This document shows, one piece after another, positions 34,398 through 42,205 of a stretch of DNA of 45,100 bases. Source of the DNA: an uncultured Flavobacteriales bacterium (GTDB taxonomy: Bacteria > Bacteroidota > Bacteroidia > Flavobacteriales_D > Sanyastnellaceae); the NCBI GenBank assembly GCA_905479115.1, contig CAJQLF010000040.1, forward strand, positions 1 through 45,100. The letters run 5' to 3'. Within the stretch, counting starts at the first letter, position 1; each line of letters starts with the position of its first letter. The notes below the pieces were generated by a model. It was not told where the DNA came from, ran no database searches, and saw only the letters and a list, made by a program, of their open reading frames with translations. Both the position numbers and the translations under genes were made by a program.

Positions 34398-35405
34398 GTG
34401 CTTTGGTTTGAAAAGACGTGGGGCGAAATGACCCCGATGGAGATGTTTGCTGCCTTGCGACTGCGGTCGGAAGTGTTTGTGGTGGAACAGGATTGTGTTT
34501 ACCCCGACTTGGACGACAAGGATGTTTCGTCAATTCATTTGGGGGCTTTGGCTGATGAGGCTGCGCCGGGTGAATCCGCAAGGGCCGTGGTTCGATTGGT
34601 TCCGCCGGGTGTCTCTTATGCTGAACCGAGTATAGGACGTGTCGCCATCGATGCAGGGGACCGCGGAAGCGGATTAGGCGTGGAGCTGATGGAGCGCGCC
34701 ATACGTTGTTGTGAGCGGCATTGGCCAGGAATGGGCATTCGTATTTCGGCACAACAATACCTGATTGGTTTTTACAACCGTTTGGGATTTTCAGCGGTTG
34801 GAGAAGGCTATGACGAGGACGGGATCCCTCACATTCAGATGTACCTTGCGCCTCGTGGGCTATCGCATTGGAAGGCGGAATGGAAGGACGCACGTAAGTC
34901 CTTTTGTGAGGAGTTGAATGCACTGCCTTTCGCACAGCTCAATGGCACAAAGGAGCATTGGGGCGGCTTGCAGGTGCTTGAGCACTTGCGCCTGTCTGAG
35001 GCTGGAATTTGGGGCTATTTGAACAAGAAGCGGCAAGCCAATCCCCTTGATCTGCCGAATTCAACGCTTGAATCCGATGGGCGCGGGTGGAGCTTGATTA
35101 AAGCGCTTCAGTCCAATGCTCGTTGGAAGGACCCAACGCCTGGGGCAAGATTGACTCCAGGTCAAGTGCAATCGCATGATTTGCACCAACTGCAGAGCGA
35201 ATGGGAGCAGGAACAAGACCAAGCCTTTGATCTTCTTGCTGATGCTTTTGAATCCGATTGTTGGTGGCAGGTGCAGGTTTTCAATCATCCGATTGCGGGC
35301 CGAATTTCGCTGTCTGATACCTTTGGTTTTGGCGTGGCGCACGTGCAACACCACATCCATCAATTGCGTCGGTTAACCCGTTCTATACCTGAAGACGCCT
35401 CATGA
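34398..35405 (+). CDS. Fusion of an ElaA-like GNAT acetyltransferase and a DinB-like domain
   Basis: 335 residues from GTG 34398 (VLWFEKTWGEMTPMEMFAALRLRSEVFVVEQDCVYPDLD), the usual ElaA beginning; GTG 34359 is an earlier option. Residues 1 to about 155 form the GNAT fold, with the acetyl-CoA loop around DRGSGLGVELME and the QQYLIGFYNRLGF strand. From about 175 the sequence changes to a helical DinB-like four-helix domain: GGLQVLEHLRLSEAGIWGYL, a histidine in the second half, and GFGVAHVQHHIHQLRRL near the end, giving the spaced histidines of a metal site. DinB-superfamily proteins include thiol transferases and proteins of unknown function. It begins an ATGA-coupled set with GT2 and the O-antigen-ligase-like gene, so it may act on glycan or cofactor; the substrate is unknown. 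Confidence 0.8.
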   Translation: MLWFEKTWGEMTPMEMFAALRLRSEVFVVEQDCVYPDLDDKDVSSIHLGALADEAAPGESARAVVRLVPPGVSYAEPSIGRVAIDAGDRGSGLGVELMERAIRCCERHWPGMGIRISAQQYLIGFYNRLGFSAVGEGYDEDGIPHIQMYLAPRGLSHWKAEWKDARKSFCEELNALPFAQLNGTKEHWGGLQVLEHLRLSEAGIWGYLNKKRQANPLDLPNSTLESDGRGWSLIKALQSNARWKDPTPGARLTPGQVQSHDLHQLQSEWEQEQDQAFDLLADAFESDCWWQVQVFNHPIAGRISLSDTFGFGVAHVQHHIHQLRRLTRSIPEDAS

Positions 35406-36439
35406 TATCTGTCGTGATTCCTTGTTTGAATGAAGTCGGGTACATCGAAAGTACCTTGAACAGCTTGCTGCGACAGGAAGACCCAGGAGAACCATGGGAG
35501 GTGGTTGTGGCCGATGGAGGCAGCGATGATGGAACCCGGTTATGTTTGGATCGTATCAGCGCCGAAAATGGGAACATTCGTTGGGTGGAGAATCCGCTCA
35601 AAACCACGCCGAATGCCTTGAATATAGGCATTGAAGCCTCAAAGGGGGAGACGATCATCATCTTAGGGGCCCACGCAGAAGTGGATGAAGATTTTTTAGT
35701 TCGGAACGCAGAGTTGATCAAGGCCCACCCCGAATCGGGCTGTGTCGGCGGAGTTGTTGAACAAGTGCACGGTTCTGAGGCTTCTCGACGAATTGGGGCA
35801 GCCATGAGTACTCCGTTCGGCGTCGGAGATGCTCGATTTCGCACAGGTGGAGCTTCGGGCCATGTCGATACCGTCGCATTTGGAGCTTACCGGAAGTCTG
35901 TTTTTGACGAAATCGGGTTGTTTGATTCAGCATTGACCCGAAACCAAGACGACGAATTGAATTACCGGCTTTTAAAATCAGGATGGCGCATATGGTTCGA
36001 TCCTCGGATTCGAAGTCGCTACCATGTGAGATCTACTTATAAAAATTTGTTGCGACAGTACTTTCAGTACGGATACTGGAAGGTCTTTGTGAATCGAAAG
36101 CACTCAACCATCACGACGTGGAGGCAAGTCATTCCGGCTCTTTTCTTATTGATTCTTGTTGTCACCGGAGCAGCCTGGGTTTGCGAGCTTCTCGGGCATT
36201 GGAATGAACTTTGGGATGGATTTGGAGCATCTATTTTCATGACATCGCTCTTCTTATGGATGGTGGGAGCTGCGGGCTCTGCCATTGCAGCGGCCAATAC
36301 ATATCGCGATGTGCTCGGAATTATGCAAGCTTTTTTGGTGATTCATGTTGGATACGGTTGGGGATATTGGCAGGGCATCTTGGATTTTTTGATTCTTCGC
36401 AGGAACCCTAGTTCGCAGTCCGAAGCCTTGACTCGATGA
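35402..36439 (+). CDS. GT2-family glycosyltransferase with membrane tail (ExoA-like)
   Basis: 345 residues. The GT-A start ISVVIPCLNEVGYIESTLNSLLRQ, the ADGGSDDGT strand and the later NQDDELNYRLLKSGWRI (catalytic-base region of GT2) are present. The mid motif is GAHAEVDEDF, with HAE in place of the more usual D-x-D. After about residue 235 there are two or three transmembrane segments (TWRQVIPALFLLILVV; SIFMTSLFLWMVGAAGSA). It resembles succinoglycan ExoA-type enzymes that add sugars to undecaprenyl-linked glycans. ATG overlaps the preceding stop, and its stop overlaps the next gene (both ATGA). Confidence 0.9.
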   Translation: MISVVIPCLNEVGYIESTLNSLLRQEDPGEPWEVVVADGGSDDGTRLCLDRISAENGNIRWVENPLKTTPNALNIGIEASKGETIIILGAHAEVDEDFLVRNAELIKAHPESGCVGGVVEQVHGSEASRRIGAAMSTPFGVGDARFRTGGASGHVDTVAFGAYRKSVFDEIGLFDSALTRNQDDELNYRLLKSGWRIWFDPRIRSRYHVRSTYKNLLRQYFQYGYWKVFVNRKHSTITTWRQVIPALFLLILVVTGAAWVCELLGHWNELWDGFGASIFMTSLFLWMVGAAGSAIAAANTYRDVLGIMQAFLVIHVGYGWGYWQGILDFLILRRNPSSQSEALTR

Positions 36440-37701
36440 GTTTCAGAATGCACAAATGGATGGCCTGGATGCCGGCGCTTACCGCATTGGCCATTCCCAT
36501 GCATCCCCGCCTCAGTAGCATTACCCTGCTCCTTTGGGTGTTATCTGTTGTGGCCTTTGAAGCAAGCGTTGTTTTTTCGGATGAATCGCCTGGATTACGG
36601 GGTTCATCCTCGGTATTTTTGGGAAGGTCAGGCAGGTGGTTTGCATGGGGTGGAGTGGGACTTTATTTGCTCTACGGCCTTGGTTTGTTTTGGACAGAGC
36701 GGATGGAGGTGGGGAGGTTTGCTATGGAAGGAAAATTCAGTTTGTTGCTGATTCCATTGCTCACGATGCATCATGTCGGTCGCTGGGGTAGGGAAGGGTT
36801 TGCGAAAGCGAGGCAAGCTTTTTGGCTCGGATTGATTGGGTTTGTGTTGTGGCGTGCTTCCTTCGCTTTGTTTTCTGGCGAAGACGGGGCATGGAGGTAC
36901 GATGGGTTAGCAGGACCCTTTCATCCGACCTACATGGGCATGTACTTGACATTGGGTGTCATATTGAGCTCATCAAAGAAGCATTGGAATCGTGTCATGG
37001 TCTGTTTGGCTGGGGTATTCGTTGGGCTATTGGCGTCGAAAGCGGCTTGGCTAGTGGCGACGTGTGCGTGGGGGGCAGAGGCCTTGCGTTCAAGGAAAAT
37101 GGAAACGAGCAGGGCGTTGAGTCTTTTTGCAGCAATTGTGCTGCTCGTGGCGAGCGGAACCATTGCCGACGAAGGAAGAATGGATGAGTTCCGTACGTAT
37201 GCTATGCCTGGCGCGGTGGCTGAACAGGCCGAAGAGTCCGCTTCGACAGCTCTTTTAGATTCGTCTCAATTGAATGAAAAGACAGGTTCTTCCGGAGGAA
37301 GGATGCAGGCGTGGAAGGCTTCAGTTGCGATAATGCAAACCCACGCTATCGGTGCAGGTACAGGCGATGTCACGGATGAACTTTGCTCTGAATACGAAAG
37401 GTTGGGGGCTCGTTATGCGCTCAAAAAGCGCATGAATCCTCACAGCGTATGGTTGCAATTAGGTGTGAGCCACGGTGTATTGGGGCTGGCTTACCTGCTG
37501 ATTTGGATCGGTGGAACGGCATTTTTAGCGGCCCGAAGTCGTCAGTGGATTTTGGTTCTCTGGCTCGGCATTTGGGCTGTGAATGGTTCCGTTGAAAGCC
37601 TGCTGGAATTACAGCAAGGCGTTGTCCCTACGATGTTCCTCACGTTAATGCTCGCTGTACTAACCTCGCCGGATCGAGCAGTTGACTCACTTGACGCGTG
37701 A
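36436..37701 (+). CDS. O-antigen ligase/polymerase-like membrane protein
   Basis: 421 residues with about 10-12 hydrophobic segments and a larger periplasmic loop around residues 245-335, containing SGGRMQAWKASVAIMQTHAIGAGTGDVTDEL and MNPHSVWLQLGVSHGVLGL. This is the Wzy_C/WaaL pattern (arginine then H-x-x-W). Such proteins polymerise O-units or ligate glycans to a lipid carrier on the periplasmic side. With the GT2 gene it suggests a small surface-glycan operon. It converges on pyrG. Confidence 0.85.
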   Translation: MSFRMHKWMAWMPALTALAIPMHPRLSSITLLLWVLSVVAFEASVVFSDESPGLRGSSSVFLGRSGRWFAWGGVGLYLLYGLGLFWTERMEVGRFAMEGKFSLLLIPLLTMHHVGRWGREGFAKARQAFWLGLIGFVLWRASFALFSGEDGAWRYDGLAGPFHPTYMGMYLTLGVILSSSKKHWNRVMVCLAGVFVGLLASKAAWLVATCAWGAEALRSRKMETSRALSLFAAIVLLVASGTIADEGRMDEFRTYAMPGAVAEQAEESASTALLDSSQLNEKTGSSGGRMQAWKASVAIMQTHAIGAGTGDVTDELCSEYERLGARYALKKRMNPHSVWLQLGVSHGVLGLAYLLIWIGGTAFLAARSRQWILVLWLGIWAVNGSVESLLELQQGVVPTMFLTLMLAVLTSPDRAVDSLDA

Positions 37702-37729
37702 GCCGAAAAAGACCCGACGTCTCGCTGAT

Positions 37730-37753
37730 CAGCATACTAATGCTGTCTTTCTT
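37730..37753 (+). terminator. Candidate terminator after the O-antigen-ligase-like gene
   Basis: Arms CAGCAT (37730-37735) and ATGCTG (37740-37745) form a 6-base stem on a 4-base loop, followed by TCTTTCTT. It overlaps the pyrG stop region. Modest strength. Confidence 0.4.
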
Positions 37754-39398
37754 GCGAGGCTGAGCTTGTATTGGTTGAATCTACCGTTGCTTTCGAGGCA
37801 TTCAGGAATCCTATGAAAAGAGGATGAGGACTCTCTACAGTACTGGAGTATTCTGGATGAAATTGAGCCGCAACAAACCAAGGGTGACTTGGGATTTCCA
37901 TGATTTCAACCAATCCCGAATCGGGGTTTTTTCCTGTGGCGATCATTCCCTTGGATGCAAACGAATCTAGGTAGGTGTTGTTGAATTCATAGCGGTGCCT
38001 ATGGCGCTCTTCAATCCGAATCCTCTGATAGGCATCAAAGGCCAAGGAGCCCGCTTCTAAGTCACACGGATATGCCCCAAGTCGCATGGTCCCACCCATG
38101 TTTTGGATGCTTTTCTGTTCAGCCATAAGGTCGATCACGGGATGGTCCGTATACTCCTTTATTTCAGTTGAATGCGCTCCGTTCAGTTGAACGACATTTC
38201 GGGCGAATTCAATCACGGCACATTGCATGCCGAGGCATATGCCGAAAAAGGGAATCCCGTTTTCTCTTGCATACTGGATGGTCTCAATCTTCCCGTCAAT
38301 TCCACGAGAACCAAATCCGGGTGCGACGATAATTCCGTCCAAGTGACGCAGCTTTGCCGCGCTATTTTTTGCTTGAATGGACTCGCTGTGAATCCAATCA
38401 ATTTCCACATGGACTTCGAGTTGAGCCCCGGCGTGAATCAGTGCTTCTGCAATGGATTTGTAGCTGTCTTTTAATTCAACATATTTGCCCACTAATCCAA
38501 TGGATACCGTGGATTTGGGGTTTTTGTAGTTGTCTAAAAATTGCATCCAAGAGCGAAGGTCGGGTTCCTTGTCCTGCGTGGACATGCTCAGCTTGTTGAG
38601 AACGACTTGGTCCAATTTCTCATCCATCATCAAGAGCGGGACGTCGTAAATGGTTTCTGCGTCGATGCTTTGGATGACGGCATTGGGCGCTACGTTGCAA
38701 AATCGAGCCACTTTAGAACGCACAGAGTCTGTCAATTCATGTTCGGTCCGACAAACCAAAATATCCGGTTGAACCCCGAATTCTAGCAGCTGTTTGACCG
38801 AGTGCTGTGTTGGTTTGGTTTTGAGTTCGCCTGCGGCGGCCAAATAAGGAATGAGGGTCAAGTGGACTACGAGGGTTTCTTCCGGACACTCCCACTTCAT
38901 TTGGCGAACGGCCTCGATGTAGGGCAAGGACTCAATGTCTCCAACTGTGCCTCCGATTTCGGTGATGACGAAGTCGTAATTCTTTTCGGCTCCGAGAATT
39001 TGGACGCACCGCTTAATTTCATCCGTGATATGCGGAATGATTTGAACCGTTCGTCCCAGGTATTCCCCTCGCCGTTCTTTGTCAATGACCGATTGATAAA
39101 TCCGTCCCGTGGTGATGTTGTTGGCTTGAGTGGTTTGAACGTTTAAAAACCGTTCGTAATGTCCCAAGTCTAAATCCGTTTCTGCACCGTCAACAGTCAC
39201 ATAGCATTCACCGTGTTCGTATGGATTGAGCGTTCCGGGGTCTACGTTGATGTATGGGTCGAGTTTTTGGATGGTAACCGTGTACCCTCGCGCCTGCAGG
39301 AGCTTGGCCAATGAGGCACTAACGATGCCTTTTCCCAAACTGGAGCTCACTCCGCCGGTAACAAAAATGTAGCGGCTATTGCGGACGGTGTCCGACAT
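37737..39398 (-). CDS. pyrG: CTP synthase
   Basis: 553 residues from ATG 39398 (MSDTVRNSRYIFVTGGVSSSLGKGIVSASL). The synthetase half has the P-loop-like GGVSSSLGKG, KLDPYINVDPGT and the EIGGTVGDIES box. The glutaminase half has the class I amidotransferase nucleophile Cys388 in FGICLGMQ and the His514/Glu516 pair in QFHPEYSS. It makes CTP from UTP, ATP and glutamine. Starts at 39431 and 39458 are in frame, but the latter precedes the predicted transcript start. A promoter and a 5' hairpin lie at 39435-39463. The tail after residue 535 is longer and polar compared with E. coli PyrG. Confidence 0.96.
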   Translation of the reverse strand: MSDTVRNSRYIFVTGGVSSSLGKGIVSASLAKLLQARGYTVTIQKLDPYINVDPGTLNPYEHGECYVTVDGAETDLDLGHYERFLNVQTTQANNITTGRIYQSVIDKERRGEYLGRTVQIIPHITDEIKRCVQILGAEKNYDFVITEIGGTVGDIESLPYIEAVRQMKWECPEETLVVHLTLIPYLAAAGELKTKPTQHSVKQLLEFGVQPDILVCRTEHELTDSVRSKVARFCNVAPNAVIQSIDAETIYDVPLLMMDEKLDQVVLNKLSMSTQDKEPDLRSWMQFLDNYKNPKSTVSIGLVGKYVELKDSYKSIAEALIHAGAQLEVHVEIDWIHSESIQAKNSAAKLRHLDGIIVAPGFGSRGIDGKIETIQYARENGIPFFGICLGMQCAVIEFARNVVQLNGAHSTEIKEYTDHPVIDLMAEQKSIQNMGGTMRLGAYPCDLEAGSLAFDAYQRIRIEERHRHRYEFNNTYLDSFASKGMIATGKNPDSGLVEIMEIPSHPWFVAAQFHPEYSSTVESPHPLFIGFLNASKATVDSTNTSSASQERQH

Positions 39399-39434
39399 GT
39401 TCGAGCGAAGATCTGAAGTTTTTAGAGGCATGTT

Positions 39435-39463
39435 CCCGTATAACGATACGGGTTTCAAAGTTA
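39435..39463 (-). promoter_or_regulatory. pyrG -7 element followed by a perfect 5' leader hairpin
   Basis: On the minus strand TAACTTTG (39463-39456) is an exact -7 match. Four bases later begins a perfect hairpin, CCCGTAT-CGTT-ATACGGG (39452-39435). The predicted mRNA therefore starts at or next to the stem, roughly 37 bases before ATG 39398. TTTC 17 bases upstream is a weak -33. Confidence 0.5.
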
Positions 39464-39515
39464 GGGTGAAACTTCAGGCTGAAACGCGATGTGAACATCT
39501 TTTGTACAAATCAGT

Positions 39516-40613
39516 TCAACGAAGGTTTTGGGTGAGACGGTCAACGAGCTTGAAGCCACTGAATAATTCCTGAGCTACGATGCGAAATAACGTGTAGATC
39601 GGAACAGCCAAAATCATTCCAATCACTCCTCCAAGTCCTCCAGCGATGGTGATAACGAGAAAAATCTCCAAAGGATGGGCGTGAACTCGGTTGGCAAAGA
39701 TGACGGGTTGAGTGAAAAAATTATCCACGAGTTGTGCGGCGGCGAAGACAAGAAGGCTGCCCCAAAAAATACCGGTTATGGAAGTGGCATCCCCGGTGGC
39801 AGTCGCCAGCGCTAAGGTGATGCCAATCGCAGCCCCAGCAAGCGGTCCTAAGTACGGGACGAGGTTGCAAAAGCCCGCGAGCAAACCGATCAGAAAAGCA
39901 TGTTGTACACCAACAATTTGAAGACCAACAGAAACAACCGATGTGATGATGATCATTTGAATTACCAGCCCACCAAAATATCGTGTGAGCAGTCGGCTCG
40001 TCCGGTCGACGATGGAATTGACTTTTGGGGTCAATTCATCCGGAGTAATCGACTCGATCATGGTGCGAAACAAGGCGCCGTCCTTTAGAAAAAAGAACGT
40101 CATAAACGTGATGGAAAAGAGTCCGAAAAGCAGATCTCCAATGCTCGAGAGCAACTGACTAATGGTCCCTCCAATTTCCCGAAACTCCAACGAACTTTGG
40201 ATGGTGTCCAAAACGAAATCGCTGTTCCTGCGCTCATCGCCGCTTAAGTTGATAGGTGCCATGGTTTGATCTAACCAATTGAGGCCCTTGCCGGCGAATT
40301 GCTTGAGTTGTTCGGTGTCGAGTCGCTCGACAGTTTTAGCTTGCTCAGATACCAGAGGAACAAAAAGCTGAACAACGCCAATGCCGGTGAACATCAGAGT
40401 TACAAGGGCGATGATTGCTCCAACCGATTTGGGTAATTTCCGTCCTTTGATTTGGATGCGATCGATCAGAAGTACGATGGGGCGCCCGATGAAGCTCAAT
40501 GCTACCGATACCAGCATAAGTCCAACCAGTGTTTTGAATTTCCACAGGCCAATGAACAGAAGGATGAATCCAATGACTCCAACAAGCGATCGGACGCTGG
40601 GTTTTTTGATCAT
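39516..40613 (-). CDS. AI-2E family membrane protein (YdiK/PerM-like)
   Basis: 365 residues with seven or eight transmembrane segments. A cytoplasmic helical stretch (about 85-150) follows the first pair. Family regions include FGLFSITFMTFFFLKDG, GLLAGFCNLVPYLGPLAGAAIGI and HPLEIFLVITIAGGLGGVIGMILAVPIYTLFRI. Members have been linked to Na+/H+ antiport, autoinducer-2 export or unknown permease roles; the substrate here cannot be told. Same strand as pyrG, which lies downstream across 117 bases with its own promoter. ATG 40613 is preceded by TAACTTCG. Confidence 0.92.
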   Translation of the reverse strand: MIKKPSVRSLVGVIGFILLFIGLWKFKTLVGLMLVSVALSFIGRPIVLLIDRIQIKGRKLPKSVGAIIALVTLMFTGIGVVQLFVPLVSEQAKTVERLDTEQLKQFAGKGLNWLDQTMAPINLSGDERRNSDFVLDTIQSSLEFREIGGTISQLLSSIGDLLFGLFSITFMTFFFLKDGALFRTMIESITPDELTPKVNSIVDRTSRLLTRYFGGLVIQMIIITSVVSVGLQIVGVQHAFLIGLLAGFCNLVPYLGPLAGAAIGITLALATATGDATSITGIFWGSLLVFAAAQLVDNFFTQPVIFANRVHAHPLEIFLVITIAGGLGGVIGMILAVPIYTLFRIVAQELFSGFKLVDRLTQNLR

Positions 40614-40618
40614 AAAGG

Positions 40619-40626
40619 CGAAGTTA
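40619..40626 (-). promoter_or_regulatory. -7 element TAACTTCG, leaderless geometry, for the AI-2E gene
   Basis: On the minus strand TAnnTTCG ends five bases before ATG 40613. The -33 region is weak. It lies in the divergent gap with the DtxR-type gene. Confidence 0.45.
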
Positions 40627-40667
40627 GTCTGTTCCTTTTGAGTTGAAGTGCCTCGAGTCGAATCAAT

Positions 40668-40684
40668 TTTTAGTCTGGCTAAAA
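40668..40684. promoter_or_regulatory. Candidate DtxR/MntR-type operator
   Basis: TTTTAGTCTGGCTAAAA is a 17-base near-perfect palindrome (7 of 8 base pairs). It lies 22 bases before the dtxR-like start, covering the expected -33 region of its promoter. The TTAG/CTAA half-sites resemble known DtxR-family boxes. Autorepression with Mn or Fe is the likely reading. Confidence 0.55.
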
Positions 40685-40693
40685 TATTTTTTT

Positions 40694-40701
40694 TATATTT
40701 G
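40694..40701 (+). promoter_or_regulatory. -7 element TATATTTG, leaderless geometry, for the dtxR-like gene
   Basis: An exact TAnnTTTG match ends four bases before ATG 40706 in a very A/T-rich stretch, directly downstream of the palindrome at 40668-40684. Confidence 0.6.
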
Positions 40702-40705
40702 GAAA

Positions 40706-41371
40706 ATGGAAGTTTCCGTAAGCCAAGAAAATTACCTCAAGACCATCCTTAAATTGGAACGTTCAGAGGGAATAGCGAGCAATCAAGCAATTGCACAAAA
40801 CTTGGATTCTACGCCCGCTGCAGTTACGGGAATGTTGCGGAAATTGTGCGAGGAGGGACTGGTGGAGTATGAAGCGTATCAAGGCGCAAAATTGACTCAA
40901 GTTGGAGAGCAACATGCCTTATCCACCGTACGGAAGCATCGGCTATGGGAGGTGTTTCTCGTTGAGAAGCTCAACTTTCGATGGGACACGGTGCATCAAT
41001 TAGCGGAAGAATTGGAGCACATCGGCAATGAAGATTTCGTGAACCGCTTGGCTGAATTTTTGGGGAATCCACTATTCGATCCACATGGAGACCCGATTCC
41101 GGATGCTGCCGGGAACATTCGAGAGCGCGTCGACGTGGTTTTTTCCAGTGAGGCTGAGGCAGGGACAATGTTCGTGGTGTGCGGTGTGTCGGATTCCTCC
41201 GATGAATTCTTGAGGCATTTAAACCGATTGGGGATAGAATTGGGAAGCAAGTACCATGCCGTGGAGCGCTTCGAATTTGATGGGAGTATGGAGTGGTCGA
41301 ATAATCAAGGCGCACGAATTCTCATTTCAAGTGGGGTATCAGAAAAAATTTTAATACAAGTTCATGCATGA
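40706..41371 (+). CDS. DtxR/MntR-family metal-dependent transcriptional regulator
   Basis: 221 residues from ATG 40706 (MEVSVSQENYLKTILKLERSEGIASNQAIAQNL); the frame extends upstream, but the start there would lie before the promoter. Residues 1-65 are a winged helix-turn-helix. Residues about 75-140 are the metal-binding dimerisation domain with RKHRLWEVFLVE, HQLAEELEHI and the FDPHGDPIP box of the family. The C-terminal part (145-221) resembles an SH3/FeoA-like domain. It senses Mn2+ or Fe2+. The downstream ZIP transporter overlaps by eight bases, so they form one operon, probably regulated through the palindrome upstream. Confidence 0.92.
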   Translation: MEVSVSQENYLKTILKLERSEGIASNQAIAQNLDSTPAAVTGMLRKLCEEGLVEYEAYQGAKLTQVGEQHALSTVRKHRLWEVFLVEKLNFRWDTVHQLAEELEHIGNEDFVNRLAEFLGNPLFDPHGDPIPDAAGNIRERVDVVFSSEAEAGTMFVVCGVSDSSDEFLRHLNRLGIELGSKYHAVERFEFDGSMEWSNNQGARILISSGVSEKILIQVHA

Positions 41372-42185
41372 TTTAATTGCTTGGTTTGAGTCAGTAGGAG
41401 CCGTTCAAGCGGCTCTTGCGGCAACTTTATTCACTTGGTTTATGACAGCTTTAGGAGCGTCATTGGTTTTTGTGTTTCGAGAAATGAAGCGGAAATGGTT
41501 CGATAGCATGCTCGGCTTCACAGGAGGTGTCATGGTCGCAGCGAGTTTTTGGTCGCTCCTGGCGCCGGCCATCGAAATGTCAGAAGGCTCGGGCTTTGCA
41601 AAGGTTTATCCGGCTGCTATAGGCTTTGGATTGGGAGCGTTGTTCATTTATGCTCTGGATAAACTGACTCCACACCTGCACATTAATTTCCGAAAGGACG
41701 AAGCAGAGGGCCCGGCAACGGATTGGCACCGCTCCACGTTGCTGGTTCTGGCCATTACGCTCCATAACATTCCTGAAGGACTGGCCGTCGGGGTTCTTTT
41801 TGGTGGTGCCGCGCTGGGATTGGATGGCGCGACTGTGGGTGCTGCAGTGGCTTTGGCCATTGGGATCGGCATTCAGAATTTTCCCGAGGGTCTGGCCGTA
41901 AGCATGCCGCTTAGACGTCAGGGCGTCTCGGCCGGTCGATCCATGTGGTTTGGGCAGTTGTCTGCGGTTGTTGAGCCGGTGGCGGGAGTCATAGGAGCTT
42001 TGGCGGTGATGCAGATGCAGGCGATTTTGCCTTATGCCCTGGCTTTTGCAGCGGGAGCAATGATTTACGTTGTTGTGGAAGAGGTTATTCCGGAAACACA
42101 GCGCGACAAATACACGGATTTTGCCACCTTGGGATTCATCGGTGGATTTTTGGTCATGATGTCCCTGGATGTCGGCCTGGGCTAA
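41364..42185 (+). CDS. ZIP-family metal transporter (GufA-like)
   Basis: 273 residues, eight transmembrane segments. The transmembrane 4 and 5 metal-site motifs HNIPEGLAVG (134-143) and QNFPEGLAVSMP (171-182) are both present, along with EEVIPE near the end. ZIP proteins move Zn, Fe or Mn into the cytoplasm. A histidine-containing loop (about 100-123) separates helices 3 and 4. Co-transcription with a DtxR/MntR-type regulator favours Mn or Fe over Zn, though this is inference. The start overlaps the regulator's end by eight bases. It converges on mpl with 20 bases between. Confidence 0.94.
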   Translation: MHDLIAWFESVGAVQAALAATLFTWFMTALGASLVFVFREMKRKWFDSMLGFTGGVMVAASFWSLLAPAIEMSEGSGFAKVYPAAIGFGLGALFIYALDKLTPHLHINFRKDEAEGPATDWHRSTLLVLAITLHNIPEGLAVGVLFGGAALGLDGATVGAAVALAIGIGIQNFPEGLAVSMPLRRQGVSAGRSMWFGQLSAVVEPVAGVIGALAVMQMQAILPYALAFAAGAMIYVVVEEVIPETQRDKYTDFATLGFIGGFLVMMSLDVGLG

Positions 42186-42205
42186 GCGAGGTCAGTATTT
42201 CCGAA

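Noticed and set aside
34309-34935. 208-codon minus-strand open frame opposite the ElaA-DinB gene
   Set aside because: Proline/histidine/arginine-rich translation typical of an antisense frame; the plus strand has ElaA motifs.
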